The notes: generated by a model not told the origin, from the letters alone. 64,000 bases of DNA from Xanthomonas indica (GCF_040529045.1 NZ_CP131914.1:3518501-3582500); one strand, 5' to 3'. Positions 36,806 through 47,040 are shown, counted from the first letter of the stretch. Translations and numbers: made by a program.

Positions 36806-39003
36806 GGGCGACCTCCAGCAGCGCCGATCGGCGCGATCAACAGTGCGGCGACGTCGGCGGCATTGACCACGCCATCGGCGCCGCCCTGCCCTCCTGTGTA
36901 GCGCGCGAAGTGCTGCAGCGCACTCATGTTCGCCGCCGGCACCAGCCGTGCGCGACAGCGCTGCCCGGCCTGCAGCGTGAACACCGCAGCAGTGGAGGTC
37001 TGCTCGCCCACGCTGTGCGGCATCACCAGCGGCTGCGTCTGCGGTGGCGCCGCGCCGCACTGCACCTGCAGGCGCTTGACCGCCGCGGTGACACCAGTGT
37101 TGATCGGGCCATGTGCATTGACGTAGCGCAGGCTCAGCCGGTACGCGCCATCGCGCGGCGCCGTCCACGTCCAGGCGTCGGCACCGTCCACGCGCGCAAC
37201 GTCGCCGACGCAGACGGTGGGACTGTGCAGCGCTTCCCAACGCGTCCCGCGCCGGGTCAGGCTCAGGCACTGCACGCGCTCGGACAGCGGCAGCAGCGCG
37301 CCGTCGGCATTCCCGGTGTGCGCCTGCCCATCGACATACAGCACTGTGTCCGCGGCCGCCTGCACGCGCCAGCCTTGCGCTTCGCGCCGCACCTGCGGTG
37401 CCGACGGTGCCAGCGGCGCGAAGGCGTCTTCGGCCGTCAGCATCTGCAGGGGTGCGCTGCCGCTTTGGTGCGGCACCAGGTCGACGGTGGTCACGCCGTC
37501 CTGACGCCGGGTCTTGCCGGCAATCAGCAGATCGCCCTGCAACTGCGCCGGCCGCCGCAGCACGATGCGCCGGTCCTGCAGCTGCAACGCGATTTCCTGG
37601 CGCTCGCCGAACAGCAGCGGCACCAGGCTGGTCGGCAACTTGGGCAGCACGCGGCCGTCGTCCTCCACGCCGAACACGCCCTCGATCACCATCGCCAGGT
37701 AGCCGGCCACCGACCAGAGTTGCCGGGGCGAATTGACCACCGGGCCGCTGAGCGGACCGTCGTCGACATGCGCGGCCTGGCTCAGGAACTCGTAGTTCTC
37801 CATGTTCGAGCCGGCCAGCGCGGCACCGCGCAGCAGCGAGCGCACTTCCAGGTCGATGCGCGCACTGTCGTCGGTGTGCCGCGCCGCGCGTAGCGCATAG
37901 GCGCTGACGAACGGCCAGATCGCCCGGTTGTGGTAGATCGGCACCTCGCGCTGCTGCGGCCACACCACCGGGCTGCCCGCCTCCACCGCGGGATAGCGCG
38001 CCAGCGCCTGGCGCGCGCGCTCGGGCGGCAGCACGTCGGCCAGCACCGCCAGCGACAGGCCCAGCAGATCGTAGCGTTCGTAGCGCACCGGGTGCTCGGC
38101 CGTGCCGATGTAGCTGACGTAGCTGCCGCGGTCCTCGCGCCAGAAGCGCTGCGCGATCGCCTGGCGCAGCGCATCGGCCCAGCCGGCGTAGCGCATGGCC
38201 GCCTGCGTGTCGCCCTGCTCCCGCGCCAGGCGCTCGCCCAGGCGCAGCGCCTGGTAGTGCAGCACGTTGGTCGACAGCGCGAAGGAACTGGCGATGAAGC
38301 CGACGTCCTCGCGGGTCCAGGCCGGATAGGTCTGCTCGCGCCAGTCCAGGAACGAGGTCTCGCCACGGTACAGGCCGATGCGCGGGTCGAACGCAAACGC
38401 GCGGTCCTGCGCCAGCGTGGCGGCAAGCGCGGCGCGGGTGTCGGCGGCGAAGCCCGGTTCGTCCAGCAGGTGTCGTGCGGCCAGGAACCACACCACGCGA
38501 TCGCTGCTCACCGGCCAACTGCCGCCGGAGCCGGTGTCCTGCGCCACGAACAGCCCCGGCAGCGCGTCGGCGCCACGCATCGGCGACAGCTTGAAGCGCA
38601 GCGAGCGCCGCGTGCGCTCCGGATCCAGCCGCGCCAGGGCCAGGTCCGCGGCATAGCTGACGTCGCGGGTCCACACATAGGGCCAGCGCTCGCCGGTCTG
38701 GTAGCAATCGCACGGCAACGGCTTGCCGTGATCGAACGCCGGGTCGCGGATCGCCTGCACTTGGTCGTCGCGCAACTCCTGCTGCGCCAGCGCGAACAGC
38801 GCATCGAACAGCGGACTGTCGGTCTCGCTGCGCAGTGGCTGTGCCGGCACCGTGCGCATGCCCTGCGCGGCGTGCAGCACGAAGCCGCCGTCGGCCGTGG
38901 CCTCGGCCTGCGCGGTCTGGCCACGCCATTGCAATGACGTCTGTCCAGCAGACGCCGACGCCGCAGCACCCAAGGTGGCGGCCAAGCAGATCATCTTCAG
39001 CAT
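36802..39003 (-). CDS. Periplasmic six-hairpin glycosidase-like protein
   Basis: 733 residues with a signal peptide (MLKMICLAATLGAAASASAG). The central part (about 90-470) looks like an (alpha/alpha)6-barrel of the GH15/GH63-like superfamily: YQTGERWPYVWTRDVSYAAD, SPMRGADALPGLFVAQDTG, REDVGFIASSFALSTN, IYHNRAIWPFVSAYAL and LSQAAHVDDGPLSGPVVNSP. A beta-sandwich C-terminal half follows. I do not recognise the exact family or a proven activity; debranching or exo-glucosidase action on maltodextrin is plausible from its operon partners. It is divergent from the GH97 gene, with one operator copy between them. Confidence 0.85.
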   Translation of the reverse strand: MLKMICLAATLGAAASASAGQTSLQWRGQTAQAEATADGGFVLHAAQGMRTVPAQPLRSETDSPLFDALFALAQQELRDDQVQAIRDPAFDHGKPLPCDCYQTGERWPYVWTRDVSYAADLALARLDPERTRRSLRFKLSPMRGADALPGLFVAQDTGSGGSWPVSSDRVVWFLAARHLLDEPGFAADTRAALAATLAQDRAFAFDPRIGLYRGETSFLDWREQTYPAWTREDVGFIASSFALSTNVLHYQALRLGERLAREQGDTQAAMRYAGWADALRQAIAQRFWREDRGSYVSYIGTAEHPVRYERYDLLGLSLAVLADVLPPERARQALARYPAVEAGSPVVWPQQREVPIYHNRAIWPFVSAYALRAARHTDDSARIDLEVRSLLRGAALAGSNMENYEFLSQAAHVDDGPLSGPVVNSPRQLWSVAGYLAMVIEGVFGVEDDGRVLPKLPTSLVPLLFGERQEIALQLQDRRIVLRRPAQLQGDLLIAGKTRRQDGVTTVDLVPHQSGSAPLQMLTAEDAFAPLAPSAPQVRREAQGWRVQAAADTVLYVDGQAHTGNADGALLPLSERVQCLSLTRRGTRWEALHSPTVCVGDVARVDGADAWTWTAPRDGAYRLSLRYVNAHGPINTGVTAAVKRLQVQCGAAPPQTQPLVMPHSVGEQTSTAAVFTLQAGQRCRARLVPAANMSALQHFARYTGGQGGADGVVNAADVAALLIAPIGAAGGRP

Positions 39004-39155
39004 CGAAGCGGCAGACCGGCTCGCACCGATCGACCTCCCTCCCTCTTTGCCTGCATGGTGGAAGCGCAGGCCGGCATGCCGGCGCTACGGTCGCCGCCTC
39101 CGCATCGCGGGGCGCTGCGGACATGGTAGACGGGCGGCACCGCGGCGCGTGCAGT

Positions 39156-39169
39156 TGCATACGTATTCA
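39156..39169. promoter_or_regulatory. Predicted LacI-type operator, copy 1
   Basis: TGCATACGTATTCA, an imperfect palindrome centred on TACGTA. It lies in the 240-bp divergent region between the six-hairpin gene and the GH97 gene, 75 bp before the GH97 start. A possible -10 for GH97 (tatagt, 39205-39210) is downstream. The same 14 bases occur at 41695-41708 (reversed) and 47132-47145. Confidence 0.75.
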
Positions 39170-39243
39170 TCGCGCAGGCCGCGGGCCGCAAGGAAACGCC
39201 TGGCTATAGTCGTTGTGGTGCCACGGTCGCCTTGGGAGGGGAG

Positions 39244-41351
39244 ATGCCGCTGCCGCTTCACGTTTTGTCGCAACTGCGTCCGACGCTGCGCCTAGCGTCG
39301 CTGCTGGCGGGCGCATTGTTGTGCGCCGCAGCACAGCTGCACGCCGCGCCGCAGACCGTGGCCAGCGTCGATTCGCCGGGCAAAGTCCTGCAGGTCTCGC
39401 TGCAACTGGACGACGGCCGCCCCAGCTACCGCGTGCTGCGCCTGGGCGAACCCGTGGTCGGCGACTCGCGGCTCGGCTTCCAGTTGCGCGACGGCAGCCT
39501 GGACCGCGGCCTGGCCGTGCTGGATCAACGCAGCCGCAGCGTCGACGAGACCTGGGAACAACCCTGGGGCGAGCGTCGCTACGTGCGCAATCACTACAAC
39601 GAGTTGCGCGTGGAGCTGGGCGAGCGCGGCGGCCGCCAGCGCCGCTTCGCGGTGGTGTTCCGCGTCTACGACGACGGGCTCGGCTTCCGCTACAGCTTCC
39701 CGCGACAGGCCGGCATGCAGGAAGCCATCGTCGACGAGGAACTGACCGAGTTCGACATCGTCCCCGAGGCGACCGCCTGGTGGATTCCCGCCGGCGGCAC
39801 CATCCACTACGAGTATCTGTATCGGCACACGCCGCTGCGCGAGGTGCCGCTGGCGCACACGCCGTTCACCTGCGCAGCCAGGACGGCCTGCACCTGGCCA
39901 TCCACGAAGCCGCCCTGGTCGACTACGCCGGCATGTGGCTGCGCCGCGGCGAAGGACAGCGCCTGCACGCGCAATTGTCGCCGTCGGCAGAAGGCTGGAA
40001 GGTCCGCCGCGCCCTGCCCTTCGACTCGCCGTGGCGGACGTTGCAGATCAGCGACACCGCCGGCGGCCTGGTCGACTCCAACCTGATCCTCAACCTCAAC
40101 GAACCCAACGCGCTGGGCGACGTGAGCTGGGTGCACCCGGCCAAGTACGTGGGCGTGTGGTGGTCGATGCATCTGAACCAGGAAACCTGGGCGCGCGGCC
40201 CCAAGCATGCCGCCACCACCGCCAATACCCGCCGCTACATCGATTTTGCCGCGGCGCACGGCTTCCGTGGCGTGCTGGTGGAAGGCTGGAACCCAGGCTG
40301 GGACGGCAACTGGGGCGGCAACGGATACGACTTCGACTTCACCCGCCCCACCGCGGACTTCGACATCGCCGCGCTCAGCGCCTATGCGGCGAAGAAGGGC
40401 GTGCACCTGATCGGCCACCACGAGACCGGCTGCGCGGTGGAGCACTATGAAGACCAGCTCGATGCGGCACTGGACCTGTACGCGCGGCTAGGCGTGGACA
40501 CCTTCAAGACCGGCTACGTCTGCGAGGACGGCCAGGTGGACCGGCGCAATCCGGCTGGCGGCCCGTTGTGGCGCGAATGGCACGACGGCCAGTTCATGGC
40601 CCGGCATCATCTGAAGGTGGTGCAGGAGGCGGCCAAGCGCCACCTCTCGGTCAATGCCCACGAGCCGATCAAGGACACCGGCCTGCGCCGCACCTATCCA
40701 AACTGGCTTTCGCGTGAAGGCGCGCGCGGGATGGAGTACAACGCCTGGGGCGAACCGCCGAATCCGCCGGAGCACGAAGTCGATCTGGTGTTCACGCGGA
40801 TGCTGGCCGGTCCGATGGACTACACGCCCGGCATCCTCAGCCTGAAGGGCCGCGGCGGGCGCGCGATTCCGAGCACGCTGGCGCGGCAACTGGCGCTGTA
40901 CGTGACCCTGTACAGCCCGATCCAGATGGCGGCCGACCTGCCCGAGCACTATCTACAGCACCGCGACGCCTTCCGCTTCATCGAGGACGTGGCGGTGGAC
41001 TGGGACGACAGCCGCGTGCTCGACGGCGAGATCGGCGATTACGTCACCATCGTGCGCAAGGATCGCCACAGCCGCGACTGGTTCCTCGGCAGCATCACCG
41101 ACGCGCATGGCCGCGTGCTGCCGATCGCGCTGGGCTTCCTCGAGCCGGGCGTGCGCTACCGTGCCGAGATCTACCGCGACGGCGATGCCGCCGACTACCA
41201 GCACAACCCGTTCGACTTCGTGCGCGAGCAGCGCGTCGTCACCAGCGCCGATCAACTGCAGGTGAAACTGGCGCCCGGCGGCGGCCAGGCGATCCGTTTC
41301 GTCCCGCTGGATCCCGCTCCGAACTCCGCCGGCACGGCCGCATCGCGCTAG
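39244..41351 (+). pseudogene. GH97 alpha-glucosidase, interrupted by a 1-nt frameshift
   Basis: The first part is read from ATG 39244 (SD GGGAGG just upstream): a signal peptide (LLAGALLCAAAQLHA), then the GH97 N-domain up to PLAHTPFT. After codon 209 (ACC, 39868-39870) the frame shifts. The rest, LRSQDGLHLAIHEAALVDYAG onward, continues in the +2 frame to the stop at 41351. One missing base (probably a C in accctgcgc) would restore 702 residues, normal for GH97. Family motifs after the break: AKYVGVWWSMHL, GFRGVLVEGWNPGWD, IGHHETGC, NAHEPIKDTGLRRTYPNW and REGARGMEYNAWG. As given, translation ends at 40086 after 280 residues. It could be a sequencing or assembly error, because both parts look under selection. 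Confidence 0.88.
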
Positions 41352-41664
41352 CGCACTCCCTGTGCGCAGGCCGCCGCCGGCGACACACCGGCGGCGGCGG
41401 CGCTCGGTGCCTGGTCACCTCCTGCTGCACCCGGCGCCGCACTGCCGCGCACGAACAGAAAGCGTCGGCGCGCGCGACATCGGCATTGGCGTCGGCAGGC
41501 GTTATCGCCCCGCTCGGTCACGCCGGGCCAGACTTACGCCTGCATGCATCGCGGCATCGCCTGCCGCACGGCATTCGCGCGTGCGCGATGGCGACATCGG
41601 CTGCACGACGCCTGCACGTTCCGGTCGGCACCGGCATAGCGCCGGGCGCACGACAGTGCGATCC

Positions 41665-41678
41665 TGAAAGCGCTTCCA
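41665..41678. promoter_or_regulatory. Second LacI-type palindrome upstream of the receptor
   Basis: TGAAAGCGCTTCCA, a palindrome centred on AGCGCT, of the form many LacI/GalR proteins bind. It is 17 bp upstream of the TACGTA-type operator, so two regulators may act at this promoter. Seen only once in the window. Confidence 0.5.
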
Positions 41679-41694
41679 ATGCGATGCACGCCAG

Positions 41695-41708
41695 TGAATA
41701 CGTATGCA
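41695..41708. promoter_or_regulatory. Predicted LacI-type operator, copy 2
   Basis: TGAATACGTATGCA, the exact reverse complement of the copies at 39156 and 47132, located 134 bp upstream of the receptor ATG. Confidence 0.78.
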
Positions 41709-41842
41709 GCGGGCGTTCGCAACCAGGCCGCGTGTCTACCATACAGCGCAATCGCGACACCGCCCTGCGGCTGCGCGACACGCACATCCGGCCGCCTCGC
41801 CGGTTCAGACATTCGCAAGACAACATTGCCTGGGAGGGGAAA

Positions 41843-44593
41843 ATGTTGAACCACAAGCGCAACGCGCTGACGCTGGCGCTGGCCGTCGCGATGACGCCGA
41901 TGCTGGCCGCCGCACAATCCGATACCACCGCCGCCACGTCCGCCAATCCGGTCACCGAACTGGACAAGGTCCAGGTGACCGGCATTCGCCGCGGCATCGA
42001 GAACGCCATCGCGGTCAAGCAGGACGCCACGTCCATCGTCGAGGCGATCTCGGCCGAGGACATCGGCAAGCTGCCGGACGTGAGCATCGCCGAATCGCTC
42101 GGCCGCCTGCCCGGCCTGGCCGCGCAGCGTGTCGCCGGCCGCGCCCAGGTGATCAGCGTGCGCGGCCTGTCGCCCGACTTCGCCACCACCCTGCTCAATG
42201 GCCGCGAAGTGGTCAGCACCGGCGACAACCGCAGCGTCGAGTTCGACCAGTACCCCTCGGAGCTGGTCAACGGCGTGACCGTGTACAAGACGCCCGATGC
42301 CGGCCTGGTCGGCCAGGGCCTGTCCGGCACCATCGACATGCAGACCGTGCGCCCGCTGAGCTTCCCGGACCGGGTGATCGCGATCAGTGGCCGCCTGCAG
42401 AAGAGCTCGCTCGGCAAGGCCGCCGATGTCGACGCCTTCGGCAACCGCTTCAGCGCCAGCTACATCGACCAGTTCCTGGACAACACCCTGGGCTTCTCGA
42501 TCGGCTATGCCCACAGCGACATGCCGATCCAGGAAAACCAGGTCGGCCTGTACGAGCCGTGGACCACGCAGAACACCGACAACGGCAGCCGTCCCGGCGT
42601 CGCCCCGGGCACCTACTTCTCCGATGGCATCAAGGCGCTGCGCCGCACCGGCAACAACAAGCGCGACGGCCTGATGGCGACCGTGCAGTTCCGTCCGTCC
42701 AGCAGCTGGACCAGCACCTTGGACGCGTTCCACACCGAAGCCGAGCAGATCGATACCGCCAACCAGTTCGAGGTCAATCTCAGCAACTTCAACGGCGGCT
42801 ACACGCCCGGCCTGCTGATCACCAATCCGCAGGTCGACGCCAGCGGCAGCTTCACCGGCGGTACCGCCAGCGGCGTGTATCCGCTGGTGCGCGGCATGTA
42901 CAACAAGCGCAAGGACAAGATCGACGCGTTCGGCTGGAACAACGCGTTCAACCTCGGCAGCGTGCGCCTGATGGCCGACCTGAACTACTCCAAGGCGACC
43001 CGCAAGGAACTGAACCTGGAGAACAACCTGCAGCTGGTGCCGATGCCGCAGCTGGACACGGTCGGTCTCGTGGTCAAGCCCAACGGCTTCTCGCAGATCA
43101 CGCCGGGCCGCGACTACTCCAATCCGAACGACCTGTTCCTGACCAACACCATCTACGGTTCCGGCTACGGCAAGGTGCCGGAGGTCGAGGACCGCCTGAA
43201 GGGCGGCCGCCTGGCGGCGACTCTGCCGGCGCCGCAGGCGCTGACCTGGTTCTCGGACATCGACGTGGGTGTGAACTACGCCGACCGGCGCAAGCAGAAG
43301 ACCCAGGCCGAGGGCAACATCCTGCTCGGCGCGCAGGGCGACACCAGCATCGCCAGCGACCTGCAGTACGACCCGGTCAACCTGGGCTTCGCCGGCATCG
43401 GCACGATCCCCGCCTGGAACGTGCCGGCGGCGGTCGCGCGCTACATGAGCTTCAACCCGGTCACCAACCTGGACTATCTGATCCCGAAGTCGTGGACCGT
43501 GCAGGAGAAGATCACCACGGCCTGGCTCCGCGCCAACATCAACACCGACATCGGCGAGGTAGGAGTGCGCGGCAACATCGGCGTGCAGTTGCAGCATGCC
43601 GACCAGAGCTCGCAGTCCAGCTACTTCGACCAGTCCCGCCCGGCAGGCCAGAACGTGCTGCCGATCGATGCCGGCAAGACCTACAACGACTGGCTGCCGA
43701 GCCTCAATCTGGCCTTCCTGTTCCCGCACCAGCAGACCCTGCGCTTCGCCGCGGCCAAGCAGGTGGCGCGGCCGCGCGTGGACCAGATGCGCGCCGGCCT
43801 GGACTTCGGCGTCGACACCTCCACCGGCAAGCCCGGTGGCAGCGGCGGCAATCCCCTGCTCGACCCGTGGCGCGCCAACGCGCTGGACCTGTCGTACGAA
43901 AAATACTTCGGCGAGAAGGCCTACGTGGCGGCCGCGGTGTTCTACAAGGACCTGAAGAGCTACATCTATACGCAGTCGCGCGACGACTACGACTTTTCCG
44001 CCCTGCTCGCCAGCTATGTGCGCCCGCCGGGCATGACCGTACCGGTGCAGACCACCGGCACCTTCTCCTCGCCACAGAACGGCAAGGGCGGCACCCTGCG
44101 CGGCCTGGAGCTGACCGCCTCGCTGCCGCTGGACATGTTCACCGACAGCCTGCGCGGCTTCGGCGTGCAGGCCAGCGCGACCTTCAACGACAGCGACATC
44201 AAGATCCTCGATCCCGAAAGCGCCTCCAGCGTCGGCTCGGATCCGATCAGCCTGCCCGGCCTGTCCAAGCACGTGTACAACTTCACGGCCTACTACGAGC
44301 GCAACGGCTTCGAGGCCCGGGTCAGCCAGCGGCGGCGTTCGGACTTCATCGGCGAGATCGGCAACTTCAACGGCAACCGCACGCTGCGCTACGTGGTCGG
44401 CGAAAACGTCACCGACGCACAGGTCAGCTACACCTTCGCCGACGGCAGCACCCTGGCCGGGCTGAGCCTGCTGCTGCAGGCGAGCAACCTGAGCAACTCG
44501 CCCTACCGCACGTACGCCGGCACCAAGGACCGCCCGCTGGAATACGTCGAATGGGGGCGCACCTACATGCTGGGCGTGAACTACAAGTTCTGA
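41843..44593 (+). CDS. TonB-dependent receptor for maltodextrins (probable)
   Basis: 916 residues. Signal peptide MLNHKRNALTLALAVAMTP ending near LAAAQ. TonB-box region at about TELDKVQVTGIRRGIENAIA, plug domain (QDATSIVEAISAEDIGKLPD, VSIAESLGRLPGLAAQR, VISVRGLSPDFATTLLNGRE), then a 22-strand-type barrel ending in the usual aromatic residue (LGVNYKF). This class resembles MalA of Caulobacter and maltose-inducible Xanthomonas receptors. The SD is tgggagggga. It would import maltodextrins across the outer membrane. It is monocistronic, with an intrinsic terminator 23 bp after the stop. Confidence 0.93.
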   Translation: MLNHKRNALTLALAVAMTPMLAAAQSDTTAATSANPVTELDKVQVTGIRRGIENAIAVKQDATSIVEAISAEDIGKLPDVSIAESLGRLPGLAAQRVAGRAQVISVRGLSPDFATTLLNGREVVSTGDNRSVEFDQYPSELVNGVTVYKTPDAGLVGQGLSGTIDMQTVRPLSFPDRVIAISGRLQKSSLGKAADVDAFGNRFSASYIDQFLDNTLGFSIGYAHSDMPIQENQVGLYEPWTTQNTDNGSRPGVAPGTYFSDGIKALRRTGNNKRDGLMATVQFRPSSSWTSTLDAFHTEAEQIDTANQFEVNLSNFNGGYTPGLLITNPQVDASGSFTGGTASGVYPLVRGMYNKRKDKIDAFGWNNAFNLGSVRLMADLNYSKATRKELNLENNLQLVPMPQLDTVGLVVKPNGFSQITPGRDYSNPNDLFLTNTIYGSGYGKVPEVEDRLKGGRLAATLPAPQALTWFSDIDVGVNYADRRKQKTQAEGNILLGAQGDTSIASDLQYDPVNLGFAGIGTIPAWNVPAAVARYMSFNPVTNLDYLIPKSWTVQEKITTAWLRANINTDIGEVGVRGNIGVQLQHADQSSQSSYFDQSRPAGQNVLPIDAGKTYNDWLPSLNLAFLFPHQQTLRFAAAKQVARPRVDQMRAGLDFGVDTSTGKPGGSGGNPLLDPWRANALDLSYEKYFGEKAYVAAAVFYKDLKSYIYTQSRDDYDFSALLASYVRPPGMTVPVQTTGTFSSPQNGKGGTLRGLELTASLPLDMFTDSLRGFGVQASATFNDSDIKILDPESASSVGSDPISLPGLSKHVYNFTAYYERNGFEARVSQRRRSDFIGEIGNFNGNRTLRYVVGENVTDAQVSYTFADGSTLAGLSLLLQASNLSNSPYRTYAGTKDRPLEYVEWGRTYMLGVNYKF

Positions 44594-44616
44594 GGCCCGC
44601 GTAGCGGCTGCAACCG

Positions 44617-44647
44617 ACGCCCGCCGGCGCACCCGGCGGGCGTTTTT
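44617..44647 (+). terminator. Intrinsic terminator of the receptor gene
   Basis: An 11-bp perfect stem (acgcccgccgg 44617-44627 with ccggcgggcgt 44633-44643, loop cgcac) is followed by TTTTT. Confidence 0.93.
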
Positions 44648-45429
44648 CGTTGGACGGGTGCCGGATGCGGTGGTGTCGACTGGCGCGACGCAAAGATGCG
44701 CACGGTTGAAAGGAGGATCGCGCAGCCGCGTGGGGTCTTTTTTGCCGAATGAGATAAAGCTGAGCGGCCTGTAGGGCACCTATCGACCCTCTCGTGTGCC
44801 GGGAAGCACCATGCCAGCACATCCGAGTCGGCACTCCGGACCGACCAGCCTGATCTCACTCCGAGGAGCGGGACCGTGACGAGGCGGTGCAGGGCGGCGG
44901 ATCGAAGTCGACCACGCCACTGTCAACGCAGGCTTGCAGCCAGAAGGCCACGGGAGCGCGCAACCGTTCGCGCGGTGAGGAAAGGTGGCATCTCGGATCG
45001 GAGCGGTGCGCGAACGTCGTGACGGCGCTGCGCGGCTCGCCGGCGTAGCGATCATGACGGATTCGCGTTGAATGACCGGCGCCTGGCAACGCGGCGGAGT
45101 GGAACTGCCTGTCGTGGAGACCAGCAAGGCCAGTCTCCCGACCGGTTTTCAGTTTCCCGGAAATCGCTGCTATCGGCGACGACGCGTGCACTAGTGCCCC
45201 GGCGCTGCAATTGCCAGGATCGCGGCCAGCGCGATGTGCCACTCCCAGGTGCTGGCTCTGCTGATCGACCAGCGCTGCTTGCTCGGACGCCAGCATCGTC
45301 GCCGCGCACATACGGCCTCATCCGGCGCGAGGCACGCCGGGCCATCGGTTGATCGCCCGGCACTCTTTGCGATGTCGCAACCGCATCGTCCGCGATGCGG
45401 CATGTCCCTCGACAGCGCTCGGCCTGCGC
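44648..45429. other. 780-bp region without recognisable gene
   Basis: Short ORFs occur in several frames (for example 44856-45311 minus), but none has a convincing start, codon use or protein similarity that I recognise. GC content is lower than in the flanking genes. It may be the remains of a lost gene between the receptor and the alpha-glucosidase. Confidence 0.5.
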
Positions 45430-47040
45430 TCACGCGCCCTGCAGGCACACCATTGCGTAGCCAGGCAGACGCAAGCGCTCGCCGATGGCCCCAGGCTCCA
45501 CACCCGGTACCTCCAGCGCTTGCCAAGCGCCATCCGGCACCGCCACGTCAACGGCCTCGGCAGATAAGTTGAACGCCAGCAGCAAGGTTTGCGCGGCGTG
45601 GCGACGTTCGAACATCAGCACGGGCTCGGCGGTCTCGTGGAATACGATGTCGCCCTCGCGCAGCGCCGGATGGTGCTTGCGCCAAGCCAGGAACCGACGG
45701 ATCGCATGCAGGACCGACTGCGGGTCGGCCTCCTGAGCCGCCACCGATTGCGCGCGGTGCGCCGGTGCAACCGGCAGCCAGGGCGTACCGCTGCTGAAGC
45801 CGGCCTGCTCGCCGGCGTCCCACGGCAGCGGTGTCCGGCATCCATCGCGGCCCTTGAAGTTCGGCCAGAACGCGATGCCATAGGGATCCTGCAACGCCTC
45901 GAACGGCACCTCGGCCTCGCCCAGGCCCAGCTCTTCGCCCTGGTAGAGGCAGACCGAGCCACGGAGCGAGCACAGCATCGCGATCAGCAGGCGCGCGAAG
46001 GCCGGTGTCTCGGCACCCTGCCCCCAGCGCGTCACCGCGCGTTGCACGTCGTGGTTGGAAATCGCCCAGCACGGCCAGCCTTCGGTCATCGCCGCTTCCA
46101 GGCGCGAGACCGTCTCGCGGATGTAGGCGGCGCTGAAATCGTCGGTCAGCAGTTCGAAGCTGTAGCCCATGTGCAGGTGACCGGCGCGCGTGTACTCGGC
46201 CGTGGTCGCCAGCGAATCCTCCGACGAGATCTCGCCCAGGCTCACCGTCCCCGGATAGCGGTCGAGCAAGCTGCGCAGCTTCTGCAGGAACGGCAGATTC
46301 TCCGCCTGCGTATTGTTGTAGTAGTGATACTGGAACGCGTACGGGTTATCCGGGCTGAAGCCGCGGCCGACGCGCTTTTCCGGCGGCTTGGGCGGGTTGT
46401 CGCGCAGTTGCGGATCGTGGAAGCAGAAATTGATCGCATCCAGCCGGAAGCCGTCCACGCCGCGCGCCAGCCAGAACTCCACGTTGTCCAGCGTCGCCTG
46501 CTGCACCTGCGGATTGTGGAAGTTCAGATCCGGCTGCGAGGCCAGGAAGTTATGCAGGTAATACTGCCCGCGGCGCGGCTCCCACTGCCACGCCACACCG
46601 CCGAAGATCGACAGCCAGTTGTTCGGCGGCGTCCCATCCTCGCGCGCATCGGCCCACACGTACCAATCGGCCTTGGGATTGTCGCGGCTCTGCCGGCTCT
46701 CCTTGAACCAGTCGTGCTCCACCGAGGTATGGCTGAGCACCTGGTCGATCATCACCTTCAGGCCCAGCGCATGCGCCTTGGCCAGCAAGGCATCGAAGTC
46801 GGCCATGGTGCCGAACAGCGGATCGACCTCGCGGTAATCGGCGATGTCGTAGCCGAAATCGGCCATCGGCGACTTGAAGAACGGCGAGATCCAGATTGCA
46901 TCGACGCCCAATGCCGCGATGTAGTCCAGCTTGCGCACGATGCCCGGCAGGTCGCCGATACCGTCGCCGTTGGCGTCGAGGAAGCTACGCGGATAGATCT
47001 GATAGATGACGGCACCGCGCCACCATGGAGCCTGAGACAT
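45430..47040 (-). CDS. xgtA: Alpha-glucosidase, GH13 (XgtA-like, glucosyl-transferring)
   Basis: 536 residues from ATG 47038-47040 (MSQAPWWRGAVIYQIYPRSF), with no signal peptide, so cytoplasmic. It is very close to X. campestris XgtA as I remember it. GH13 residues: nucleophile D201 (DGFRLDAINF), acid/base E270 (SLGEISSEDS) and D331 (AISNHDVQR). Also AIWISPFFKSPMADFGYDIA. XgtA hydrolyses maltooligosaccharides and isomaltose-type substrates and transfers glucose to alcohols and phenols; here it would process imported maltodextrin to glucose. Operator copy 3 lies 92 bp before the start. The SD is a GGGGGC-type run. Confidence 0.94.
   Translation of the reverse strand: MSQAPWWRGAVIYQIYPRSFLDANGDGIGDLPGIVRKLDYIAALGVDAIWISPFFKSPMADFGYDIADYREVDPLFGTMADFDALLAKAHALGLKVMIDQVLSHTSVEHDWFKESRQSRDNPKADWYVWADAREDGTPPNNWLSIFGGVAWQWEPRRGQYYLHNFLASQPDLNFHNPQVQQATLDNVEFWLARGVDGFRLDAINFCFHDPQLRDNPPKPPEKRVGRGFSPDNPYAFQYHYYNNTQAENLPFLQKLRSLLDRYPGTVSLGEISSEDSLATTAEYTRAGHLHMGYSFELLTDDFSAAYIRETVSRLEAAMTEGWPCWAISNHDVQRAVTRWGQGAETPAFARLLIAMLCSLRGSVCLYQGEELGLGEAEVPFEALQDPYGIAFWPNFKGRDGCRTPLPWDAGEQAGFSSGTPWLPVAPAHRAQSVAAQEADPQSVLHAIRRFLAWRKHHPALREGDIVFHETAEPVLMFERRHAAQTLLLAFNLSAEAVDVAVPDGAWQALEVPGVEPGAIGERLRLPGYAMVCLQGA

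Larger units (their letters stand above)
41352..41842 (+). promoter_or_regulatory. Leader/promoter region of the TonB-dependent receptor (491 bp)
   Basis: No supported gene. It carries two regulatory palindromes (41665-41678 and 41695-41708) and ends in the strong SD tgggagggga, which is nearly the same as the leader end of the GH97 gene. The sequence from about 41370 to 41640 is GC-rich with no feature I can name. Confidence 0.6.

Noticed and set aside
41534-44779. 1081-residue open frame antisense to the TonB receptor
   Set aside because: The receptor frame on the other strand has signal peptide, plug motifs and terminator; the antisense frame is His/Ala/Val-rich shadow sequence.
44856-45311. 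151-residue minus-strand ORF
   Set aside because: No SD, no recognisable domain, and overlapping ORFs of similar quality in three other frames.
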